8,408 nt of DNA from an uncultured Ruminococcus sp. (GTDB taxonomy: Bacteria > Bacillota > Clostridia > Oscillospirales > Ruminococcaceae): contig CAMCMW010000049.1 of the NCBI GenBank assembly GCA_945876155.1, positions 1-8,408 of the forward strand. The letters run 5' to 3'. The notes beneath the pieces are model-generated. The model saw only the letters and a program-made list of their open reading frames with translations. It did not search any database and had not been told where the DNA came from. A program made the translations under genes and the position numbers. Shown piece after piece: positions 1-6,686 of this stretch. The first letter of the stretch is position 1. Every line of letters starts with the position of its first letter.

Positions 1-324
1 CTTTACATAACAGGTATTGCCATGGGAAAAAACGGTATGTATATCCTTGCGGCTGCCGGACTTGGAACTTCTATTATGTGGCCTATGTTTGTGTACCTGA
101 TACAGCTTTACTATCCGCCGGAATCAAGAGGCAAGGCTGTGGGACTTATAACCGGTCTTTCAACATTTTTCGATATCGGTTTCAACGCACTTTTCGGCGT
201 TATTTCCGAACAGATTGGCTACGGTCTGAGTATATGGATACTTCCGGTGGCATCTGTGCTTTTCCTAGTTCCTTTCGGAATACTTACATTCGGTTTTAAG
301 AAGAAATGTAAGATGTATTCGTAA
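1..324 (+). CDS. MFS family transporter, C-terminal part (5' end outside the window)
   Basis: The frame is open from base 1, so the gene starts before the window; the ATG at 22 is internal and lacks a ribosome site. The visible 107 residues contain three hydrophobic segments (about residues 12-36, 46-70 and 74-97) and end in a basic, cytoplasm-like tail, FKKKCKMYS. The loop PPESRGKAVGL between the first two segments matches the short charged PE(S)RG(K/R)A-type loop between helices 10 and 11 of major facilitator superfamily transporters. These would be the last three helices of a 12-helix permease in the cytoplasmic membrane. The substrate cannot be told from this part. The stop is 9 bases before the next start, so the two genes are probably co-transcribed. 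Confidence 0.75.
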   Translation, partial: LYITGIAMGKNGMYILAAAGLGTSIMWPMFVYLIQLYYPPESRGKAVGLITGLSTFFDIGFNALFGVISEQIGYGLSIWILPVASVLFLVPFGILTFGFKKKCKMYS

Positions 325-333
325 GGTGCGGAT

Positions 334-777
334 ATGAGTAAATTATATTATCTTGCGGCACTTGTTATTTATATTTCAAGTACTGTAATAACGAGAATAT
401 TTGATATTGATACCCACAATACTTTATGGTCAGCCATGTTCTTTTTGTTATTGTTTTTGCCGCTGAATATGGGGTGTGCTGTTAATTCCGGAATTTACAG
501 AAAAAAGGACTCTCCCCTCAGATTTCTGTTTTATTACTTCTCGTTTATGTGTTCACTGGCAATTTTGCTTATAGCAGGTTTAACACCGATAATTCTGAAA
601 AAAACAAGTGAATGTTTAATTGTTCTGGCGGCTTACATTGTTACAGCACTTGTTTTTACAGTATGTTATTTACTTCGCAAAAAATGTGACAATAAGAAGA
701 TATACGGATATTTTTCGGTTTTATTTACGCTGTCCGCAATTATACTTTTTGTTATATTTATTTTTGTTAAAAATTAA
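334..777 (+). CDS. Small integral membrane protein of unknown function
   Basis: A 147-residue protein that I do not recognise. It has five predicted membrane helices (about residues 4-20, 32-51, 63-83, 93-114 and 124-145) separated by short basic loops such as YRKKDS and LRKKCDNKK. Helix boundaries are judged by eye from hydrophobicity. There is no signal peptide distinct from the first helix and no visible catalytic motif. The ATG is preceded by AAGGTG at a usable distance and begins 9 bases after the stop of the MFS gene, so it is most likely the last gene of that operon and might assist or accompany the transporter. The gene is richer in A and T than the transporter gene, as is common for small membrane proteins. 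Confidence 0.6.
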   Translation: MSKLYYLAALVIYISSTVITRIFDIDTHNTLWSAMFFLLLFLPLNMGCAVNSGIYRKKDSPLRFLFYYFSFMCSLAILLIAGLTPIILKKTSECLIVLAAYIVTALVFTVCYLLRKKCDNKKIYGYFSVLFTLSAIILFVIFIFVKN

Positions 778-806
778 GGGGATGCCCTCTCTTGCAGGGC
801 TTCCCC
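778..806. terminator. Hairpin at the convergent gene end
   Basis: GGGGA (778-782) pairs with TCCCC (802-806), and GCCCT (784-788) pairs with AGGGC (796-800), with one T-T mismatch between them and the seven-base loop CTCTTGC. It starts directly after the stop codon of the upstream + strand gene. There is no T run after it on the + strand; on the minus strand it is followed by TTAATTTTTAAC. It may therefore act as a back-up terminator for minus-strand transcripts and protect the 3' end of the + strand mRNA. Confidence 0.5.
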
Positions 807-812
807 TCTAAA

Positions 813-843
813 CTAAAAAACAACGTGCGAGCAATGCCCGCAC
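813..843 (-). terminator. Rho-independent terminator of the peptidoglycan-binding gene unit
   Basis: On the minus strand, GTGCG (843-839) pairs with CGCAC (829-825), with an inner GC/GC pair and a tiny central loop. It is followed by GTTG and then a run of six T (820-815). This is the first convincing terminator downstream of the gene ending at 906 and would close the three-gene unit that begins at 3662. Confidence 0.65.
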
Positions 844-874
844 CTACTACAGTATAAAATATTGTTTTTTGTAT

Positions 875-893
875 GGGCGACCATTGGTCGACC
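875..893. repeat. Short GC-rich inverted repeat next to the gene end
   Basis: CGACCA (878-883) and TGGTCG (885-890) form a near-perfect palindrome around one T. GG/CC pairs extend it outward across one G-A mismatch. It lies 12 bases past the stop codon at 906 and is not followed by a T run on either strand, so it is not an ordinary terminator. It may be a REP-like dispersed unit together with the neighbouring hairpins. Confidence 0.4.
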
Positions 894-905
894 GTTTATA
901 TTATT

Positions 906-1412
906 CTACAAAATAACCTCTTTGTTAAAGCTTGAAACAATCTTGTTCCAGAGGTCAGCGTCAACCCCCTCACTGCCCACATCACTGCCGGAAACACGCT
1001 TATACATATTAACCGAACGCTCCGTAGGGGCATCGTAAATACCAGTCAGCTCAATAACCGGCATATTCTTATAACCGTTTCCGATAGTATTCATCATGAC
1101 CTGAATAAAATAGACTGCCGGTCCGGCACTTCCGGGGATAATGACCGTGTCCTTTCCGAAAACGTCCGGTTTTATTATGAGAGGATAAAAAAAGCTGTTG
1201 ACCTCTGCGAGTTTTTTCCATGTGGCAGAATCAGCATTTCCCGTTGCCGGCAGACCGTATTCCCTCTGAAATATCTTTACTGCGTCCGATGTTTCCGGTC
1301 CGTATATACCGTCGGGGTTTATGCGTGGAATACGAGGGTTGTAATATGATATCTCGTGTAAAAAACGCTGGAGTTCTTTTATATGCTCCCGTTTCTGTTC
1401 GTAACTAAACAT
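906..1412 (-). CDS. Small protein with two peptidoglycan-binding (PG_binding_1) repeats
   Basis: A 168-residue protein made almost wholly of two repeats. The first (about residues 9-70) is a clear PG_binding_1 domain with the hallmarks IKELQRFL, DGIYGPETSDAVKIFQ, YGLPATG and ATWKKL. The second (about 95-160) is diverged but keeps FIQVMMN, TGIYDAPTERSVNMYK and DADLWNKIV. Such domains bind the glycan or stem peptide of the cell wall and usually target an enzyme. No enzyme domain is present here. There is no signal peptide; the N-terminus MFSYEQKREHIKEL is hydrophilic. The start ATG follows TAGGTGG, which overlaps the stop codon of the SpoIID-like gene 10 bases upstream, suggesting coupled translation. 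It resembles the repeats of that neighbour and may have arisen from it by duplication. It probably works with the neighbour as an accessory wall-binding protein. Confidence 0.8.
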   Translation of the reverse strand: MFSYEQKREHIKELQRFLHEISYYNPRIPRINPDGIYGPETSDAVKIFQREYGLPATGNADSATWKKLAEVNSFFYPLIIKPDVFGKDTVIIPGSAGPAVYFIQVMMNTIGNGYKNMPVIELTGIYDAPTERSVNMYKRVSGSDVGSEGVDADLWNKIVSSFNKEVIL

Positions 1413-1422
1413 AATTTACCAC

Positions 1423-2814
1423 CTACTGAATAACATATCCCGGATTCTGATACGGCCGTTTGTCATAGCCGTATTTTAAATCGGAATATACTCCGGCAAT
1501 CTCGTTCCATGTTGCCGCCCCCACAATGCCGTTTGCCGGAAGTCCGAACTGTTTCTGAAATGCCAGAACAGAGGAGCGTGTGACCGGTCCGAAATAGCCT
1601 GTGTTTTCCACTGCCGGAATGTTGGGATACGTCTGATTTATTAATGTCAGGTACTCCTGGATAACCTTGACATCTTCACCCCTCATGCCCTCTCTGAGAA
1701 CTCTGCCGGGGTAGAGAATAACGTCAGAACCTTCTGTGCTGGGTACGGACTCAACAATTCCCAGGTATGCCCTGTAAATGTCCAGCCATGTCTGCCTGTC
1801 AACAACGCCTGTCTGGGGCAGACCGAAAACCTGCTGAAATGATTTGACTGAATTTTCCGTCTGCTCACCGAAATATCCGGTAATGTCCACCGGCTGAACG
1901 TCTGCGTAGTATGCGCCGATAACCGCAAGGAAATACTGCAAAGCCCGTACTTCCATAGTCTGCATACCAATGCTTAAATCGCCTGTAAACTGCTTCTGAA
2001 CGTCCTCAAGACTTAACCCCTCTGAATTAAGCTCCGCAAGCTTTTTGACGCTTGTGTATATGTACATTATCTTGTACCACGTTGACTTGTCAACAGTTCC
2101 GGTCTGTTGCAGGTTGAAAATCTCCTGAAACTTTTTGACTGCCTCTTCTGTAGGTTCATCAAATACGCCGTCGGTCACAGGAATTTTGGGTATCGCCGGA
2201 TAATTTCTTGAAATTCGGTTTAGGCGTATCTGAATATCCCTTACCTCGTTTGACTGTATTCCCAGTTTCAGAACAATGTCGGGATAGGACGGAATGTACG
2301 GCGAAATGGGTGCATTTTTCACTATATTGATATCATCTCCGTAATAATGCTGTAGTATCTGATAGGGAGTGTAGCCCATCTCCGCAAGGTCCACTGTACC
2401 CCACTGTGAAAGCCCCTCACACTGGACAGTCGTACCGTTGCAGAACTGTGTAAAAAGCGGCTCAACGCTGCCCTGACGTACCACATAATCAGTAAAAAGC
2501 TCATCTACAAGCTCGCTTATGTTTTCAAAAATTTCACGTCCGTAAATGAATTTCTGGTCGTACTGAGTAGAATTTGTAATGTCAAAATCATAGCCTCTTG
2601 AACGGTACCACTCGGTATAGACACGGTTTAAGGCAAAGGTTGTGATAGCGTAAATGTTGGCTCTCAGGGATTCTTCCGGCCATGTCGGGAAAATCTCACT
2701 GCTTGCCACGTTCTTTACATAGTCCGGAAAGCTTACGGTAACATTTTCAGCGTCCTCATTTGGTCTGCCGAGGTGTACTGTGATTGTTTCCGGAATAAAC
2801 GGTTCTCCTGGCAT
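1423..2814 (-). CDS. SpoIID-like domain protein with three peptidoglycan-binding repeats
   Basis: The 463-residue protein starts with a SpoIID-like domain (about residues 10-165). It shows YVKNVASSEIFPTWPEESLRA followed by an alanine/threonine-rich helix, then TNSTQYDQKF and, near the end, CEGLSQWGTVDLAEMGYTP and ILQHYYG. In the family, SpoIID is a lytic transglycosylase that cuts denuded glycan strands during engulfment; Glu40 here falls at the expected catalytic glutamate. Cys125 and Cys132 flank the GLSQWG motif and might bind a metal, which is only a suggestion. Three PG_binding_1 repeats follow (about 185-250, 283-350 and 374-442), each ending in a pattern like FGLPxTGxVDxxTW. Unlike SpoIID itself, the protein has no signal peptide or membrane anchor (MPGEPFIPETITVHLG). 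The start is supported by TAAGGAGA, which overlaps the stop codon of the upstream gene. Such proteins are often labelled spore cortex-lytic, but the cellular role here is unproven. Confidence 0.8.
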   Translation of the reverse strand: MPGEPFIPETITVHLGRPNEDAENVTVSFPDYVKNVASSEIFPTWPEESLRANIYAITTFALNRVYTEWYRSRGYDFDITNSTQYDQKFIYGREIFENISELVDELFTDYVVRQGSVEPLFTQFCNGTTVQCEGLSQWGTVDLAEMGYTPYQILQHYYGDDINIVKNAPISPYIPSYPDIVLKLGIQSNEVRDIQIRLNRISRNYPAIPKIPVTDGVFDEPTEEAVKKFQEIFNLQQTGTVDKSTWYKIMYIYTSVKKLAELNSEGLSLEDVQKQFTGDLSIGMQTMEVRALQYFLAVIGAYYADVQPVDITGYFGEQTENSVKSFQQVFGLPQTGVVDRQTWLDIYRAYLGIVESVPSTEGSDVILYPGRVLREGMRGEDVKVIQEYLTLINQTYPNIPAVENTGYFGPVTRSSVLAFQKQFGLPANGIVGAATWNEIAGVYSDLKYGYDKRPYQNPGYVIQ

Positions 2815-2825
2815 AAAGTTTCTCC

Positions 2826-3662
2826 TTAAAATATCGGTTCTGTATTTTCAAAAGTGATAGACCTGCCGTTGTCCTCAAAATTAAAGGGCATAGGGATAAG
2901 ATTGAAACGCTGTATTGAGGTCACTCCGGCGAAAACCGGAACGTCTGTGCTGACTTCACGGTAATAATCTTTCAGATAGGCGCTAACGGTATAGACAGCA
3001 TAATTCTGGAATGATTCCGGTGCATTGGTTTTCAGATTTGGCGGTGCAGGCAGCTTTATTTTTTCGATAGAACCGCTTTCGTCTGTCACGCCGGAAAAAA
3101 CCAGTTCCTCTTCTTTGCCGTTTTTTCTGACAACGGTTATTGCCGCATTGGGAAGTGGCATTCCGTTGTCACCGGTTCGGGTCTCAACCTTTAAGAAACC
3201 GTAATCGGTGTAAGGCGTTTTTCCGTCAATAGGCGTATGTTCAACCGACATTTTACCGTAATCCTGCGAATTGTTCCTGTTCATATTGGGGGATACTGGT
3301 TCTGGGGACGGCTGTCTCATAAATTCCGGAATTACCGGTTCGGGGAACCTCTGTCTGATACTTTCATTCTCAGGTTTGTTCTGCACTGGCTGCTGACGCA
3401 GTTCATCAGATTTCATTTCCTCCGGCTGTGGTTCGTTCACTTCTTCGTCTGCTATATCCTCCTGTATCTGAGCCGTTTCATTTTCAAGGGAGATACTTTC
3501 CGGCGGTGCTTTTTCAAGGGGGGCAGTTTTTTCAGCATCCTCTGCCGGTTGTTGGGTACTGTTTTCCTGTGTGCTTATGGAAGCATTCTTATTCATGGAA
3601 TAAAACTTCATCATTTCGTCAAGGTACTTCTGACTGTCGCTGCGAATATCCTGTTCGTTCAA
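2826..3662 (-). CDS. Protein with disordered acidic linker and C-terminal carboxypeptidase-regulatory-like beta-sandwich
   Basis: A 278-residue protein, the first gene of the unit. Three parts are visible: a short N-terminal helix-like segment (residues 1-25, SQKYLDEMMKFYSMNK), a long Glu/Gln/Pro-rich region likely to be disordered (about 28-140, with the repeat FPEPVIPEFMRQ / SPEPVSPNM), and a folded C-terminal region (about 150-270). The last contains DYGFLKVETRTG, LPNAAITVVRKNG, FSGVTDESGSIEKIKLPAP and FNLIPMPF, which fits a carboxypeptidase regulatory-like or SpaA/prealbumin-like beta-sandwich. There is no signal peptide, LPXTG anchor or catalytic motif. The start is TTG, chosen because GGTGGAG lies 5 bases before it and no in-frame ATG occurs before Met17. 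The gap to the SpoIID-like gene is 11 bases. It may be a structural or tethering partner of the wall-acting proteins; its biochemical role is unknown. Confidence 0.7.
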   Translation of the reverse strand: MNEQDIRSDSQKYLDEMMKFYSMNKNASISTQENSTQQPAEDAEKTAPLEKAPPESISLENETAQIQEDIADEEVNEPQPEEMKSDELRQQPVQNKPENESIRQRFPEPVIPEFMRQPSPEPVSPNMNRNNSQDYGKMSVEHTPIDGKTPYTDYGFLKVETRTGDNGMPLPNAAITVVRKNGKEEELVFSGVTDESGSIEKIKLPAPPNLKTNAPESFQNYAVYTVSAYLKDYYREVSTDVPVFAGVTSIQRFNLIPMPFNFEDNGRSITFENTEPIF

Positions 3663-3697
3663 ATTAACTCCACCGTTCAGATATTATTGTTTCCAGT

Positions 3698-3729
3698 AAT
3701 GTATATTCAGAAGGCAGTCAGAATATGAA
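3698..3729 (-). promoter_or_regulatory. Candidate sigma-E-type sporulation promoter for the SpoIID-like unit
   Basis: Reading the minus strand, TTCATATT (3729-3722) matches the sigma-E -35 pattern (G/T)(A/C)ATATT. TATACATT (3705-3698) matches the -10 pattern CATACA(A/C/T)T except at its first base. The spacer is 16 bases, slightly longer than usual. The start site would fall near 3690, about 30 bases before the TTG start, leaving room for the GGTGGAG ribosome site. The -35 box overlaps the T run of the thi operon terminator. A vegetative promoter is not excluded. Confidence 0.4.
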
Positions 3730-3768
3730 CAAAACAAAAACCGCACAGGTAATTTACACCCGTGCGGT
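3725..3768 (-). terminator. Rho-independent terminator of the thi operon
   Basis: On the minus strand, ACCGCAC (3768-3762) pairs with GTGCGGT (3746-3740), with additional GG/CC pairing in the loop. A T-rich tract, TTTTTGTTTTGTT, follows (3739-3727). It begins 12 bases after the thiC stop and separates the thi operon from the next transcription unit. Confidence 0.9.
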
Positions 3769-3780
3769 CTGCAATATCAA

Positions 3781-5091
3781 TTATTTTTCAGTACAAAACT
3801 CAACCTTTTCTCCGGCGAGAATCTTGTTTGTAGTTCTCATAGCGCACATTTTACCGCACATTGAACAGGTGTGTCTGTCCTTCGGCGGAACGCTTTCAAA
3901 GTATCTCTGCGCCTTTTCCGGGTCAATAGCGTACTTGAACATCTCGTCCCAGTCAACACGTCTTCTGGCGTCGCTCATCTTGTTGTCGATATCTCTTGCA
4001 CCAGGGATACCCTTTGCGATATCAGCCGCATGAGCCGCAATCTTTGATGCCACGATTCCCTCACGTACATCATCTGCGTCAGGCAGTCTGAGATGTTCTG
4101 CCGGAGTAACGTAGCAAAGGAAGTCCGCACCGTTTGCCGCCGCAATTGCACCGCCGATTGCAGAAGTTATGTGGTCATAACCCGGAGCAATGTCAGTAAC
4201 AAGCGGTCCTAAAACGTAGAACGGCGCATTGTGGCAAAGTCTTTTCTGGATAGTCATGTTGGCGGCAATTTCGTTCATTGCCATGTGTCCCGGTCCTTCA
4301 ACCATGACCTGTACGTCCTTTGCCCACGCTCTTTCGGTCAGCGCACCAAGTTCAATAAGTTCTGAAATCTGTCCGGCGTCTGTACTGTCGTTGATTGAAC
4401 CCGGTCTTAAAGCGTCACCCAGACTGATTGTTACATCATATTCTCTCAGAATGTCCAGCACTTCGTCGTAGTACTCGTAGAACGGATTTTCATTTCCCGT
4501 CATTTCCATCCACGCAAAAAGCAGTGAACCGCCTCTTGAAACGATGTTTGTCAGTCTGCCCTGACGCTTGAACGCCTCAACTGCTCTTCTGTTGATTCCA
4601 GCGTGGATAGTCTGGAAGTCAACGCCCTCTTTTGCGTGAGCCTCAACTACTTTAAGGAAATCCTTTGCAGTGATTTCAAGGAGATCCTTTTCAAGATAGC
4701 CGATAGCGTCGTACATTGGTACAGTACCAATCATAGCCGGAGACATTGCCACCAGTTCCTGACGGAAAGTATTGGTCTTGCCGTAGTTGCTAAGGTCCAT
4801 TATAGCCTCACAGCCGAAGTCGATAGCCATTTTAACCTTCTGCATTTCCATGTCATAGTTTTTGCAGTCGCCGGAAATACCGAGATTTACGTTGATTTTT
4901 GTTCTGAGTCCCGAACCGATTCCCTCTGCACTCAAAGCCTTGTGGTTGATATTGGCTGGAATACACACACAGCCCGACGCAACCTTTTCTCTGAGAACCT
5001 CTGTATCAATATTTTCCTTTTTAGCAACGACTTCCATTTCGGGGGTAATAATACCCTTTTTCGCTGCCTCCATCTGAGTTTTGTAATTCAT
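3781..5091 (-). CDS. thiC: Phosphomethylpyrimidine synthase (HMP-P synthase), short form
   Basis: This radical SAM enzyme converts aminoimidazole ribotide (AIR) to HMP phosphate, the pyrimidine half of thiamine, in the cytoplasm. The 436-residue length fits the short clostridial and archaeal form, which lacks the N-terminal extension of the E. coli enzyme. Diagnostic stretches include [85 protein letters not shown] and [19 protein letters not shown]. The iron-sulfur cluster cysteines near the C-terminus are Cys409, Cys412 and Cys416, spaced CX2CX3C rather than the CX2CX4C of the E. coli type. ATG overlaps the thiD stop by four bases (ATGA), and AGGAAG inside the end of thiD is its ribosome site, so translation is coupled. 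Paralogues (Bza proteins) make 5-hydroxybenzimidazole, but the thiD-thiE context favours thiamine synthesis. Confidence 0.96.
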   Translation of the reverse strand: MNYKTQMEAAKKGIITPEMEVVAKKENIDTEVLREKVASGCVCIPANINHKALSAEGIGSGLRTKINVNLGISGDCKNYDMEMQKVKMAIDFGCEAIMDLSNYGKTNTFRQELVAMSPAMIGTVPMYDAIGYLEKDLLEITAKDFLKVVEAHAKEGVDFQTIHAGINRRAVEAFKRQGRLTNIVSRGGSLLFAWMEMTGNENPFYEYYDEVLDILREYDVTISLGDALRPGSINDSTDAGQISELIELGALTERAWAKDVQVMVEGPGHMAMNEIAANMTIQKRLCHNAPFYVLGPLVTDIAPGYDHITSAIGGAIAAANGADFLCYVTPAEHLRLPDADDVREGIVASKIAAHAADIAKGIPGARDIDNKMSDARRRVDWDEMFKYAIDPEKAQRYFESVPPKDRHTCSMCGKMCAMRTTNKILAGEKVEFCTEK

Positions 5092-5882
5092 TTATACTTC
5101 CTTTCTGTATTATAGAAATGATTAAGCGGACCTCTTCCTTTTCCCAGGTCAAGACCGTCTGCAATCGCTCCTGTTACGTAATTTTTAGCATTTTCCACAC
5201 TCTTCGCCATGCCGTGTCCCAGCGCGAGATTTGCCGCAATTGCCGAGGAAAGAGTACAGCCTGTGCCGTGGGTATTGGGATTGTCAATTATGACATTGCG
5301 GAAAACGCTGAATTGCTTACCGTCATAGAAAACGTCTGCGGCGGCGGATTTAAGGTGACCGCCCTTGACAAGTACGCTTTTGCACCCCAGTCCCATAATT
5401 TTTTCAGCAGCGGCTTTCATGTCGGTTTCAGACTGTATTTTCATTCCGGTAAGGGTTTCGGCCTCCGGAATATTTGGCGTTACGATGTCTGCCACCGGAA
5501 AAATCTTCTCCACAAGTGTCTTAACAGCGTCTTCCGTAATAAGCCTGTGACCGCTTGTGGACACCATGACCGTATCAGCCACAACATTTTCGGCATTTTC
5601 ACGTTTTAGGAAATCAGCGACGGTATTTATAATTTCCGTGTCGGAGAGCATACCAATCTTAACGGCGTCGGGTCTGATATCGGAAAAGACTGCCTCCAGC
5701 TGTTTTTCCACAAATTCCGGGGGAATATCGTGAATACCGCTGACACCAAGGGTATTCTGTGCGGTAACGGACGTTATAACGCTCATAGCGTAACAGCCGT
5801 TTGCAGATATAGTCTTGATATCCGCCTGTATTCCTGCACCGCCGATACTGTCGCTGCCTGCGATAGTCAGAACTGTTTTCAT
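5088..5882 (-). CDS. thiD: Hydroxymethylpyrimidine / phosphomethylpyrimidine kinase
   Basis: A ribokinase-fold kinase that phosphorylates HMP-P (and HMP) to HMP-PP, the substrate of ThiE. The 264-residue length is typical of a stand-alone ThiD. Visible motifs are the N-terminal substrate-binding segment [17 protein letters not shown] (residues 8-24), [11 protein letters not shown] (37-47), AVKIGML (73-79), [12 protein letters not shown] (135-146), LVKGGH (171-176) and the anion-hole/catalytic [15 protein letters not shown] (203-217) with Cys209. One small departure is [12 protein letters not shown] where DPVMVATSGDxL is common. The ATG has AAGGAG upstream and starts 12 bases after the thiE stop. 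Its own stop overlaps the thiC start. A ThiD-like pyridoxal kinase is possible in isolation, but the operon settles it. Confidence 0.95.
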   Translation of the reverse strand: MKTVLTIAGSDSIGGAGIQADIKTISANGCYAMSVITSVTAQNTLGVSGIHDIPPEFVEKQLEAVFSDIRPDAVKIGMLSDTEIINTVADFLKRENAENVVADTVMVSTSGHRLITEDAVKTLVEKIFPVADIVTPNIPEAETLTGMKIQSETDMKAAAEKIMGLGCKSVLVKGGHLKSAAADVFYDGKQFSVFRNVIIDNPNTHGTGCTLSSAIAANLALGHGMAKSVENAKNYVTGAIADGLDLGKGRGPLNHFYNTERKYK

Positions 5883-5894
5883 TCGCTGCTCCTT

Positions 5895-6545
5895 TTACAT
5901 TTGTTCCAGTATATCTTTCAGCACTGCCGCCGCAAGCTGAATATCATTCTGCGAAAACAATGCAGAAACAACGGCAATTCCGGCAATTCCGCTGCCTTTG
6001 AGCCTCATGGCATTTTCAGCGTTGATACCGCCGATAGCCACCACCGGTATGGATATCTGTGTACATATCCTGTTAAGCTCTTCAATTGAAAGCGGCACTG
6101 TATTTTTCTTGGTCGGCGAACCAAACACCGCTCCGCAGCCGAGATAGTCAGCACCAGCCGCCCACGCAGCCTGTGCCTCGTGAAGATTGTGGGCAGTAGC
6201 ACCAATAATGGCGTTTTCGCCCAGAATTCTCCTTGCGTAAATAATGTCGCCGTCAGTAAGTCCGAGGTGAACACCGTCCGCACCTGCCTTGTAGGCAATG
6301 CGTACTGAATCATTGACGATAAGCGGCACATTATATTTGTGACAGACAGGTTTAAGCTCCTCTGCCATTTCAATTATTTCTTCTTCACTGCGGTTCTTTT
6401 CCCTCAGCTGAACAATAGTTGCGCCGCCCTTTATAGCCTGTTCAACCGCCTGTGCAAGCTTTACTCCTTCTTTCAGGGAGTCGCTGCCTGCAACCGCATA
6501 AAGTCTTAATTGCTCTTTTGAAACACTCACTTTTAAAACACTCAC
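5895..6545 (-). CDS. thiE: Thiamine phosphate synthase
   Basis: A TIM-barrel enzyme that joins HMP-PP and thiazole phosphate to thiamine phosphate. The 216 residues cover the whole fold: LRLYAVAG (13-20), TIVQLREKN (43-51), LIVNDSVRIAYKAGADGVHLG (75-95), AIIGATAHN (112-120), GADYLGCGAVFGSPTKKN (131-148) with the diphosphate-binding TKK, and PVVAIGGINAENA near the end. After HLG the usual Gln is Leu (HLGLTDGD). The start is uncertain: GTG at 6545 gives the full length, but an almost identical 15-base block with a second in-frame GTG at 6530 follows, and neither has a clear ribosome site. It is the first gene of the operon, directly behind the riboswitch terminator, so TPP should repress it. 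Confidence 0.94.
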   Translation of the reverse strand: MSVLKVSVSKEQLRLYAVAGSDSLKEGVKLAQAVEQAIKGGATIVQLREKNRSEEEIIEMAEELKPVCHKYNVPLIVNDSVRIAYKAGADGVHLGLTDGDIIYARRILGENAIIGATAHNLHEAQAAWAAGADYLGCGAVFGSPTKKNTVPLSIEELNRICTQISIPVVAIGGINAENAMRLKGSGIAGIAVVSALFSQNDIQLAAAVLKDILEQM

Positions 6546-6561
6546 TTTTCTGAACCATGTT

Positions 6562-6592
6562 AAAAGGCGTACTCCATAAAAAGGAGTACGCC
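6562..6592 (-). terminator. Intrinsic terminator of the TPP riboswitch expression platform
   Basis: On the minus strand a perfect 10-base-pair stem, GGCGTACTCC (6592-6583) with GGAGTACGCC (6575-6566), encloses the loop TTTTTAT and is followed by TTTT (6565-6562). It sits between the aptamer and the thiE start. The 5' arm (TACTCC) is complementary to the end of the aptamer (GGAGTA), so an alternative antiterminator can form. It would also end ilvE read-through transcripts when TPP is abundant. Confidence 0.88.
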
Positions 6593-6608
6593 GAAATATC
6601 GTATTATA

Positions 6609-6678
6609 CTCCCTTCGCCGGCATTATCCGTTCAGGTTTAACGGGTATGATCTCAGCCTGTTTTCACAAGCACCCCGG
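6609..6678 (-). ncRNA. TPP riboswitch (THI element)
   Basis: Read on the minus strand, the conserved THI-box blocks occur in order: CCGGGGTGC, a P3 hairpin with CTTGT/ACAGG closing a GAAA loop, the nearly invariant CTGAGAT, ATACCC pairing back to GGGT (P2), AACCTGAACGGATAATGCCG (P4/P5 with the core GGATAATGCC), and GCGAAGGGAG. This is the sensor of thiamine pyrophosphate. The outer P1 helix is not obvious and looks weak. The aptamer starts about 8 bases after the ilvE stop and is followed by a terminator before thiE, so TPP binding should cause premature termination. Confidence 0.95.
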
Positions 6679-6686
6679 ATTTCATT

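Noticed and set aside
3237..3728. Open frame of 163 codons on the + strand, hydrophobic and Phe-rich
   Set aside because: It lies opposite the linker and beta-sandwich gene, has no ribosome site, and its composition is what the complement of a Glu/Gln-rich frame produces.
4603..5115. Open frame of 170 codons on the + strand
   Set aside because: It is the complement of the thiC coding region, which is certain; no start signal and no recognisable domain.
5118..5609. Open frame of 163 codons on the + strand
   Set aside because: Antisense shadow of thiD, with Cys/His-rich composition typical of a complementary frame.
6445..6558. ATG-started 37-codon frame at 6558 on the minus strand, overlapping the thiE start in another frame
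   Set aside because: No ribosome site, and it runs in the wrong frame over certain thiE coding sequence; its Cys/Lys repeat only reflects the 15-base duplication.
6603..6608. Perfect TATAAT on the minus strand just after the riboswitch aptamer
   Set aside because: No acceptable -35 box at 16-18 bases; a start here would skip the riboswitch, so I take it as chance within the AT-rich expression platform.
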